Shown here in pieces: positions 17,995 through 24,431 of a stretch of 64,000 bases of DNA (positions within the stretch are counted from its first letter, which is position 1; each line of letters starts with the position of its first letter). Where the stretch lies: assembly GCF_030518795.1 (NCBI RefSeq), contig NZ_CP130427.1, positions 5,084,001 to 5,148,000 of the forward strand, in the 5' to 3' direction. The notes under the pieces were generated by a model, which ran no database searches, had not been told where the DNA came from, and was given only the letters and a program-made list of their open reading frames with translations. Source of the DNA: Micromonospora sp. NBRC 110009. GTDB lineage: Bacteria; Actinomycetota; Actinomycetes; Mycobacteriales; Micromonosporaceae. The translations under genes were made by a program, and so were the position numbers.

Positions 17995-18209
17995 ATCAAG
18001 AGTTCGGGAGCCCTTCGACCACCGCACAGCCTGCCGTCCACCCCACTCGTAAGCACCCGCGGCCGGCCGCCAGCGCGTCGGTGGCAGCCCGCTGGCGGCG
18101 CGACATACGACGAAGCCCTCGGGCCGCCTGAGTGGTCAGGGGGACTCGGAGCTTCCGCACCAGAGCAGTCGCCCTCGGGGGCTGACGTGAACCGCGCCCG
18201 GACGCGCTT

Positions 18210-19562
18210 GTGCGCTGCGACACTCGATCGGTGGCGGGCAAGCGGTGGCATGAGCGGTTAGGGCCGGCCGTCACCATCGCCCCCGGGGCCCGCGTGGAGC
18301 GGTTCGAGGTCTTCTTCGACCTCGTCTTCGTCTTCTCGTTCTTCATCATCACCCGGGCCACCGCCGTGAGCATCACCAACGCCAACCTGCTGCACGGGTT
18401 GCTGGTGCTGGCCGTGCTCTGGTGGGTCTGGGTGGTGCACACCGTGGTGGCGACGCGGGTCCGGCTCGGCGTGGGCTTCGTCCCGGCGTTGATGATCGTC
18501 GCGATGGCCGCACTCTTCTGCTTCGCGCTGTCCCTGCCGCAGGCGTTCGGTGACCCGAGGCGGACCACCACCGGGCCGGTGGTCGTCGCGGTCAGCTATC
18601 TCCTGATCCGGGGTGTGCACCTGCTGCTGTACTGGCACGTCGCGCAGGAGCGGCCGGGCGAGCGCCGGCTGCTGCTGAAGTACTCCCCGGAGCTGGTGAT
18701 CAGCACCATGCTGCTGCTGAGCGCCGCGCTGATCCCGCCGCTGATCTCCGACATGGACCGGGCCCTGATCCTTCGAGACGGGCTCTGGCTGGCCGTCGTC
18801 GTGCTCCAGTACAGCAGCGGTCTGGTCGCCGGCGCCTGGGGCTGGGTCGTGACCTCCGCCGAGCACTGGACGGAACGGTACGACTTGATCCTCATCATCG
18901 CCCTGGGCGAGTCGATCATCTCCGTCGGCGTCGGCGGCAACCTCCTCGGTCAGCCGGTCACCTGGCCGGCGATCGCCGCTGCGGTGCTCGGCATCTTCTT
19001 CACCGGCGCCCTGTGGTGGGCACACTTCGACGTGATCGCTCCGGCCGCCCGGATCGCGCAGCACACCGCGCAGGGTCGTTCCCGGGTGGCCATGGCTCGG
19101 GACGCCTACGCCTACTGTCAGCTGGTGATGATCGCCGGGATCATCCTCTTCGCGCTGGGCGCCGAGGAGATCGTCCGCCAGGTGGCGGACCGTTCCATCA
19201 GCCTCGGAGAACCCCCGCATGGTCCGGCGGCACCGATGCTCTACGGCGGCGTCATCTGTTACCTCTTCGGCGACATGCTGTTCCAACTGCGGACCCTGGG
19301 CACCCTCTCCTGGACGCGGGTCGGCACGGTGCTCGTGCTCGCGGCCGCCATTCCGCTTGCCATGCATCTGCCCGCGCTGGTGGCCCTCGCCCTGCTGACG
19401 GCGATCTGCATCGGCCTGGTCGTGGTCGAGTTGGTGGCGATGGCCGACGCCCGCCGAGCGCTGCTGACCGCCGTCTACGAGGAGCGGAACACCTACGAAA
19501 AGCACGAGGCCGGATGGCGAGCCCGCTGGCACGAAGGGAGCCCGGACGAGAAACCCGGCTGA
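18210..19562 (+). CDS. ltrA: LtrA-family (low temperature requirement A) membrane protein
   Basis: About 450 residues with 10 or more membrane segments. The N-terminal signature RVERFEVFFDLVFVFSFFI is diagnostic for the LtrA family, and the central WTERYDLILIIALGESIISVG segment is its second conserved block. LtrA was named from Listeria mutants unable to grow in the cold; its biochemical role is not established. The GTG at 18210 is used here, with GTG 18231 as an alternative; neither has a clear ribosome site. This gene begins the denser, conserved part of the window. Confidence 0.85.
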   Translation: MRCDTRSVAGKRWHERLGPAVTIAPGARVERFEVFFDLVFVFSFFIITRATAVSITNANLLHGLLVLAVLWWVWVVHTVVATRVRLGVGFVPALMIVAMAALFCFALSLPQAFGDPRRTTTGPVVVAVSYLLIRGVHLLLYWHVAQERPGERRLLLKYSPELVISTMLLLSAALIPPLISDMDRALILRDGLWLAVVVLQYSSGLVAGAWGWVVTSAEHWTERYDLILIIALGESIISVGVGGNLLGQPVTWPAIAAAVLGIFFTGALWWAHFDVIAPAARIAQHTAQGRSRVAMARDAYAYCQLVMIAGIILFALGAEEIVRQVADRSISLGEPPHGPAAPMLYGGVICYLFGDMLFQLRTLGTLSWTRVGTVLVLAAAIPLAMHLPALVALALLTAICIGLVVVELVAMADARRALLTAVYEERNTYEKHEAGWRARWHEGSPDEKPG

Positions 19563-19658
19563 GGACCGGGCCGGTCAGGACCAGCCGGGGCGACGGCGGG
19601 GATGCCGCCTTGCCGGGTGTCGGGAAGCAGGATCGGGGCCCACCATGGACGGGTGCAG

Positions 19659-19910
19659 ATGACACGCGCCGTCGGCTGGCTCGGCCTGGCCGTACACCTC
19701 GCGGTGGGGTTCTGGTACGCCGCGAGCGGACTGGTCGCGCCGGCCTGGGCCGTCGTCGCGCTCCTGCTGGTCTGGGTGGCGCTCCTGGCGGTGGCGATCC
19801 GGCTGTTGCGCCGGCGGCCGGTGCTGGTGCCACTGGTGCCGGTGTCGGCGGTACTGATCTGGCTGGCGGCCGTCTCGGCCGGTGGCGCCTGGCTCGGCTG
19901 GACCGCGTGA
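19659..19910 (+). CDS. Small membrane protein, 83 aa
   Basis: From ATG 19659 the product is almost wholly hydrophobic, with three likely helices (GWLGLAVHLAVGFWYAA, AWAVVALLLVWVALLAVAI, LVPVSAVLIWLAAVSAGGAW) and a basic loop RLLRRRP between helices 2 and 3. It lies 96 bp after ltrA on the same strand and could be cotranscribed. No family recognised. Confidence 0.6.
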   Translation: MTRAVGWLGLAVHLAVGFWYAASGLVAPAWAVVALLLVWVALLAVAIRLLRRRPVLVPLVPVSAVLIWLAAVSAGGAWLGWTA

Positions 19911-20023
19911 CGGGCGGCGGACCCGGCCTCGGCGCCCGGGCCGGCGGCCGGGTCCGGTGTGCCCGGACGGGTGCCCGACCGTCCGGGAAGGACGCCGCGC
20001 CCCGGTTCCCGGGGCGGCGGCAT

Positions 20024-20059
20024 GTCCGGCCGGCCTGCGAGGTGGCGGGCCGGCCGGAC
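20024..20059. terminator. Hairpin terminator between convergent genes
   Basis: GTCCGGCCGGCC (20024-20035) and GGCCGGCCGGAC (20048-20059) form a perfect 12-bp stem with a 12-nt loop. It lies between the plus-strand small membrane protein and the minus-strand nuclease gene, so it could end both. A second GC hairpin lies just before it (about 19994-20020). There is no U-tract, as is usual in actinobacteria. Confidence 0.6.
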
Positions 20060-20072
20060 GTCCTCGGCGGGA

Positions 20073-20732
20073 TCAGTACGCGTAGGTGACCGAGATGGTG
20101 GTGCTGGGGCAGTTGTTGGCCCAACTGGTCAGGGTGCTCTTCTCGGCGCTGTCGACGCTGAGCCGCCAGCGGACCTTCACCGCGACCCATTCGCCGATGT
20201 AGCGGCAGCGGGCGGAGGCGTAGGGCGGCAACCAGGTGGCCGGGTCCTGGTCGCCCTTGGCCTGGTTGACGTTGTCGGTGACGGCGGCCAGGGACCGGTG
20301 GTCGCCGAGGTCGTTGGCGTACGCCTGGCGGCGGCTGGTGGTCCAGTTGCGGGCGCCGGAGTCCCAGGCCTCGGCGAGCGGGACCATGTGGTCGATGTCG
20401 AGGTCGCCGGTGAGGGTCCAGTAGGCGTTGTCGTAGTAGGAGTACCAGCGGCCGCCGGAGAGGGTGCAGCTGCCACTGACGGTGGGCGCGGAGACCGCCT
20501 CGGCGAGGAGTACCTCGTTGCGGGTGTTGCAGCCGTCGCCGTCGGCGTCGATCCAGTGGGGGAACAGGTCCCGGCTGTAGCCGGTGCGGACCTCGGTGGC
20601 GACCGGGAGGCCGGCGACGGCGGTGGTGAGGGAGGCGGAGTAGCTGGCGGCCCAGGCGGGTTGGGTGAGGCCGAGGGTGGCGGCCAGGATGGCGGCGAGG
20701 CTGATGGCCGTCGCGCGGAGGGTGCGGGTCAT
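20073..20732 (-). CDS. Secreted HNH endonuclease
   Basis: A 219-residue exported protein. Residues 1-28 are a clean Sec signal peptide (basic MTRTLRAT, hydrophobic core, cleavage after QPAWA). The mature part has the GmrSD/DUF1524-like HNH layout: DADGDGCNTRNEVL, a CTLSGGRWYSYYD strand, then DIDHMVPLAEAWDSGARNW. The last segment holds the metal-binding Asp-His pair and the general-base His. Extracellular nucleases of this type serve nutrient scavenging or competition. Two cysteine pairs suggest disulfides. A promoter-like pair lies 33-62 bp upstream of the start. Confidence 0.9.
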   Translation of the reverse strand: MTRTLRATAISLAAILAATLGLTQPAWAASYSASLTTAVAGLPVATEVRTGYSRDLFPHWIDADGDGCNTRNEVLLAEAVSAPTVSGSCTLSGGRWYSYYDNAYWTLTGDLDIDHMVPLAEAWDSGARNWTTSRRQAYANDLGDHRSLAAVTDNVNQAKGDQDPATWLPPYASARCRYIGEWVAVKVRWRLSVDSAEKSTLTSWANNCPSTTISVTYAY

Positions 20733-20764
20733 GGTGCTCCGTCCGAAGGGGAGTTGATGGCACC

Positions 20765-20794
20765 TATATAGACCAGCATGGAAGTAACGGTCTA
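20765..20794 (-). promoter_or_regulatory. Promoter-like elements and inverted repeat before the secreted nuclease
   Basis: On the minus strand, TAGACC (20794-20789) as -35 and TATATA (20770-20765) as -10 are 18 bp apart and about 33 bp before the ATG at 20732. This AT-rich patch stands out in very GC-rich DNA. TAGACC at 20769-20774 and GGTCTA at 20789-20794 are also exact inverted repeats with a 14-bp spacer, so a regulator could overlap the promoter. Confidence 0.5.
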
Positions 20795-20957
20795 GATCAA
20801 TTTCTGTGAACGGCAGTTGAGCCGTCGCCGTACCTTTCTCGCCGTGGCAGCTGTCGTGTTAACTGCGGCTTTAACCGTTCCCAGGCGGATGGGCGCAGAC
20901 TGGAGGATGCTGGCCTGAGGGACATCAGGCCAGCATGGGTACGAGGGGAGGTGCGGG

Positions 20958-21137
20958 ATGGTCGACGACACCGCTGCGCAGGTACCGCCGGAACCGGCCA
21001 TGGCCGTACGCGAGCCGGCCGTCGCGCGTCCCGTCGAGCCGCCGAGCAGTCTGGAGCTGTGGGCCCGGGCCCAGGTGCTGCACCGCTGCTTCGGCGACGA
21101 CGACGGCGAGCCGCACATCCTGCGCGGCCTGGACTGA
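20958..21137 (+). CDS. Small protein of 59 aa, unknown function
   Basis: The ATG at 20958 follows a strong GAGGGGAGG ribosome site at 20943-20951, and the frame ends at TGA 21135-21137. The N-terminal half is proline/alanine-rich (VPPEPAMAVREPAVARPVEP). The C-terminal half looks folded or helical and conserved-like (LELWARAQVLHRCFGDDDGE, then PHILRGLD). The good ribosome site and strongly coding-like third positions support a real gene. No family is recognised. A promoter would lie in the shared divergent region with the nuclease gene. Confidence 0.6.
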   Translation: MVDDTAAQVPPEPAMAVREPAVARPVEPPSSLELWARAQVLHRCFGDDDGEPHILRGLD

Positions 21138-21161
21138 CCGGGCGCGTGATCCGCTGACCGG

Positions 21162-21554
21162 TCAGCCGCTGGGCGGTGGCGGGGCGGCACGCCACGGGGC
21201 GCGCCAGTCCGGTGCGGGCCAGCCGTCGGCCACGTAGATGGTCTCGCGGGCCACCTTGCCGTCGCGGAACTCGAGGACGTCCACCCCGAATTTCGGCTCC
21301 CCGCCGTCGTACCGGACCAGCAGTTCCGCCACCCAGACTGCGCCGCTGCCGCGGACCCGGCCCACCTCGTAGCTGACCCGGGCCGGATACCGCCGCCGCC
21401 ACTCGCGGAACGTGTGCACTCCCTCGAACCGTTCGCCCGACTGCGGGAATTCGAGGGTCGCGTCGGCGTGGTAGATCTCGTGCGCCATGTCCTCGTCGGT
21501 GCCGCTGTGGTCGAGATGGTGCCGCAGCGCGGCCCGGACGGCCTGCTCGTCCAT
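21162..21554 (-). CDS. SnoaL-like / NTF2-like domain protein
   Basis: A 130-residue cone-fold protein. The pattern VRAALRHHLDHSGTDEDMAHEIY opens helix 1, then DATLEFPQSGERFEGVHTFREW and the strand series (VWVAELLVRYDGG, FGVDVLEFRDGKVARETIY) are typical of the SnoaL-like family. Members are small hydrolases, isomerases or binding proteins; no specific substrate is evident. The C-terminus is a proline-rich tail (RAAPPPPSG). ATG at 21554. It is convergent with the 59-aa gene, 24 bp away. Confidence 0.82.
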   Translation of the reverse strand: MDEQAVRAALRHHLDHSGTDEDMAHEIYHADATLEFPQSGERFEGVHTFREWRRRYPARVSYEVGRVRGSGAVWVAELLVRYDGGEPKFGVDVLEFRDGKVARETIYVADGWPAPDWRAPWRAAPPPPSG

Positions 21555-21671
21555 CCCGCCCCCCTCCGCGGTGGACCGGTGGGATCGACGCTACGGGCAC
21601 CGGCGGGGCTGGACCGGCGGAACGTCAACCCAGCCGGGCCGCGCGGGCCCGGACACCAGCCCAGGGCCGGG

Positions 21672-22487
21672 TCAGCCGACCCGGGCGGAGCCGAGCAGCG
21701 CGGCGGTGGGCAGCCGGAGCGTCCCGTCGGCGTCCCGGTAGGCGGCGCTGAGCCGCTCGTACTCCCGCCGGATTCGCTCCCGCACGTCGGCGGGCTGCCG
21801 CTGCACCACCAGGCCCACGCTGCCGATGCCGGCTGCCGGGCCGGCCCACCAGTCCACCGGGTCGGCGTGGTGCACCCAGGTCAGCGTCGTGCACCGGACG
21901 TCCGTCAGACCGGGGGCGGCGAGCAGCCCGGCCAGGCCGGCCTCGGTGCGCGGGAAGTCCCGCTCCGGCGCCAGCCGCGGCAGGTCGTCCGGCGTCGGCA
22001 CGCCCGCGGCGGCGACCGCCCTGCCCCAGAGCCGTTGCAGCGGCGGGTGCGGGCTGGGCCAGACGGTCACCGCCACCCGGCCGCCGGGACGGACCACCCG
22101 GCGCAGCTCGGCCACCCCGGCCGCCGGATCGCCGACGTGGTTGAGCACGAAGTTGGCCACCGCCGCGTCGAATCCGCCGGCCTGGAACGGCAGGCGCGGC
22201 AGGACCGCCCGGGCGAGCGCCGCGCCCCGGGCCGTGGCGCGAGCCGCGTCGAGCATGCTCGGCTCGGCGTCGACCGCGACCACGGCGGCGCCGCGCGTCA
22301 GCGCCGCCGCCGCGACCGTGCCCGGTCCGGTGCCCACGTCCACCACCCGCGATGCCGCGCGCACCTCCGCCGCATCCAGCAGCGCCTCCGTCGGGTACGC
22401 GCAGAGCCGGCCGAAGCTGCGCTGGTACGCCTCGGCCCGTCCCGCCCAGCGGGACCGCTCGTGCGCGTCGAAGTCGGTGCCGATCAT
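21672..22487 (-). CDS. Class I SAM-dependent methyltransferase
   Basis: A 271-residue soluble enzyme. Motif I VVDVGTGPGTVAAAAL lies near residues 48-63, with the acidic end of strand 2 (VVAVDAEPSML) and the post-motif FDAAVANFVLNHVGDPAAGV and ELRRVVRPGGRVAVTVW that define the UbiE/Coq5-like Methyltransf_11 type. The C-terminal domain would select the substrate, which is unknown. ATG at 22487. It may be cotranscribed with the SnoaL-like gene downstream on the same strand. Confidence 0.88.
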   Translation of the reverse strand: MIGTDFDAHERSRWAGRAEAYQRSFGRLCAYPTEALLDAAEVRAASRVVDVGTGPGTVAAAALTRGAAVVAVDAEPSMLDAARATARGAALARAVLPRLPFQAGGFDAAVANFVLNHVGDPAAGVAELRRVVRPGGRVAVTVWPSPHPPLQRLWGRAVAAAGVPTPDDLPRLAPERDFPRTEAGLAGLLAAPGLTDVRCTTLTWVHHADPVDWWAGPAAGIGSVGLVVQRQPADVRERIRREYERLSAAYRDADGTLRLPTAALLGSARVG

Positions 22488-22534
22488 GGCGGGCAGCGTA
22501 ACCGGCGTGGCGGGCCGGTCCTACCGTGGCGGCC

Positions 22535-22747
22535 ATGACGACGGTGGTGGTGGTCCTGGCGACGGTGGTCCTGCTCCTGGCGGCGGTCGTCGGATACGTC
22601 GGGTGGCGGGACCGGCGGCGCGCCGCCGCGGACGAGGACCGGGAAGCGACCGGCGCCGCGCGGGCGGAGTGGCACCGGCGGGCGGCCGAGCGGGAGCACG
22701 AGTACGGCGACGGCTGGAACCGGGACGGCCAGGGCTACTCCGGCTGA
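22535..22747 (+). CDS. Small single-pass membrane protein, 70 aa
   Basis: ATG 22535 starts a strongly hydrophobic helix (VVVVLATVVLLLAAVVGYVGW). A charged cytoplasmic tail rich in Arg, Glu and Ala follows, ending DGWNRDGQGYSG. It is divergent from the methyltransferase gene with only 47 bp between starts. Function unknown. Confidence 0.6.
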   Translation: MTTVVVVLATVVLLLAAVVGYVGWRDRRRAAADEDREATGAARAEWHRRAAEREHEYGDGWNRDGQGYSG

Positions 22748-22844
22748 ACTGTCACCGCCCGTCCCACGTGATCATCGGTGGGCATCATCCGGGCACGGCC
22801 GGGGTACTGCGCACGGCACAGGCACTGAAGCCGGGGAGGCAACC

Positions 22845-23594
22845 GTGGGGGAGCAGGCGGGACGTCGGCGACCGGGACCGCTCGCCGGACTCCTGGTGGC
22901 CCTGGTGGTGGCGGCCGGGTGCATGGGCGGCGGGCTCGATCAGGGTGAGCCGCAGCAGCCCCGCCCGCAGCGGACCGGGCAGCCGGCCTCCCCGGGCGCG
23001 CAGACCACCCGGGCCGACGGGACCACCAGCGTCGCCGAGTTCAAGCAGGACTTCAACGACGCCGTCGGCATCGCAGAGCGCTACTGGACCGATCAGTTCC
23101 GGGCCTCCGGCAAGCGGTTCGACCCGATCCGACGGGTGGTGCCGTACACCCGGGCGGGGGAGGTGTCCTGCGGCGGGGAGGGGCTGCCGCGCAACAACGC
23201 CGTCTACTGCTCGGCCGGGGACTTCATCGCGTACGACGTGAACTGGTCGGTGGCGGCGTTCCGGCAGGTCGGCGACGCGTTCCTGTTCTACCTGCTCGGC
23301 CACGAGTACGCCCACGGCGTGCAGGTCCGCCTCGGCATCCGCTACAACTTCACCATCCAGCAGGAGTTGCAGGCCGACTGCATGGCCGGGGCGTACATCG
23401 GCGACAACGTCCGGTCCGGGGTGCTCACCCTTGACGAGGGCGACCTGGACGAGTTCCGGGAGGGGCTGCTCGCGGTCGGTGACGACCCGAACCAGCCGTG
23501 GTTCGCCGAGGGCTCGCACGGCACCGCCGAGCAGCGCAGCGACTCGTTCTTCCGGGGCTACGAGAAGTCGCTGGCCGCCTGCGACCTCGGCTGA
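22845..23594 (+). CDS. Neutral zinc metallopeptidase lipoprotein (YpfJ-like)
   Basis: A 249-residue exported protein, GTG start. A signal peptide (LAGLLVALVVAAGCMGG) ends in a lipobox AAGC, so Cys26 is probably lipidated. The zinc site HEYAH (His153, Glu154, His157) sits in FYLLGHEYAHGVQ, and ELQADCMAGAYIGD downstream supplies the third ligand, as in the putative neutral zinc metallopeptidase family. Conserved NNAVYCSAGDFIAYD precedes it. The protein would act outside the membrane; its substrates are not known. Confidence 0.9.
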   Translation: MGEQAGRRRPGPLAGLLVALVVAAGCMGGGLDQGEPQQPRPQRTGQPASPGAQTTRADGTTSVAEFKQDFNDAVGIAERYWTDQFRASGKRFDPIRRVVPYTRAGEVSCGGEGLPRNNAVYCSAGDFIAYDVNWSVAAFRQVGDAFLFYLLGHEYAHGVQVRLGIRYNFTIQQELQADCMAGAYIGDNVRSGVLTLDEGDLDEFREGLLAVGDDPNQPWFAEGSHGTAEQRSDSFFRGYEKSLAACDLG

Positions 23595-23684
23595 TGCCGC
23601 AGGTCACTGTCGGCCGGGACGGCCGGCCCGGGCGGGGGTCCGGCTGAGAGGATCGGTGGGTACGCCCACCCGAGGAGGCCCCCG

Positions 23685-24356
23685 CTGAGCAGCAGACACC
23701 CCGCCGCCGTGCTCTTCGACATGGACGGCACCCTGGTCGACAGCGAGAAGCTGTGGGACGTCGCGTTGCAGGAGCTCGCGGCGGTCTACGGCGGCACCCT
23801 CTCCGACACCGCCCGCAAGGCGATGGTCGGCACCAGCATGGCCGCCTCGATGCGGATCCTGCACGACGACCTGGGCCAGCCGGAGCGGGATCCGCAGGTC
23901 AGCGCCGACTGGATCAACGCGCGGATCCTGGAGCTGTTCCGCACGGGGCTGCGCTGGCGGCCGGGCGCGCTGGCGCTGCTGCGGGCGGTCCGCGCGGCCG
24001 GCATCCCCACCGCCCTGGTCACCTCCAGCGTCCGGCCGCTGGTCGAGGTCGCCCTGGACACCCTCGGGCGGGACAGCTTCGACGCGGTGGTCTGCGGCGA
24101 CGAGGTGGACGCGACGAAGCCGCACCCGGAGCCGTACCTGACCGCCGCCCGGCTGCTCGACGTGCCGATCGCCCGCTGCGTGGCGATCGAGGACTCGTCG
24201 ACCGGGGTGGCGAGCGCGCTGGCCGCCGGGGCCGCCGTGCTGGCGGTGCCGGCCGAGGTGCCGCTGCCGCCGACGGACGGCGTGCACCAGCTGGAGAGCC
24301 TGACCGCGGCGGACCTGGAGCTGCTCGCGGCGCTGCTCGGCGAACCGCCGGCCTGA
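23685..24356 (+). CDS. HAD-superfamily phosphatase (beta-phosphoglucomutase-like)
   Basis: A 223-residue HAD hydrolase, subfamily IA. Motif I is VLFDMDGTLVDSE, motif II ALVTSSVRP, motif III with Lys in DEVDATKPHPEPYL, and motif IV VAIEDSSTGVASAL. These match the beta-phosphoglucomutase / sugar-phosphate phosphatase group. The start chosen is CTG 23685, because GAGGAGG at 23672-23678 lies 6 nt upstream. The GTG at 23709 would be 30 nt from that site and would remove part of the first beta-strand (AAVLFD). Non-ATG/GTG/TTG starts are rare, so this deserves checking. Confidence 0.87.
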   Translation: MSSRHPAAVLFDMDGTLVDSEKLWDVALQELAAVYGGTLSDTARKAMVGTSMAASMRILHDDLGQPERDPQVSADWINARILELFRTGLRWRPGALALLRAVRAAGIPTALVTSSVRPLVEVALDTLGRDSFDAVVCGDEVDATKPHPEPYLTAARLLDVPIARCVAIEDSSTGVASALAAGAAVLAVPAEVPLPPTDGVHQLESLTAADLELLAALLGEPPA

Positions 24357-24381
24357 GTCTCCTGCCCCCGTCACCGCAGTA

Positions 24382-24424
24382 GGAGGGCCCCTTGGCAACG
24401 CCCGGCGTTGCCAAGGGGCCCTCC
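24382..24424. terminator. Perfect 20-bp-stem hairpin, bidirectional terminator
   Basis: The left arm at 24382-24401 (GGAGGGCCCCTTGGCAACGC) and the right arm at 24405-24424 are exact reverse complements, with a CCG loop. It lies between the convergent HAD phosphatase and ABC permease genes. The GGGCCCCTT core resembles a dispersed terminator-like repeat I recall from Micromonospora and Salinispora genomes. Confidence 0.85.
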
Positions 24425-24431
24425 GTTCTGC

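Noticed and set aside
20958..21116. Minus-strand small frame opposite the 59-aa gene
   Set aside because: It lacks a ribosome site; the plus-strand frame has a strong one.
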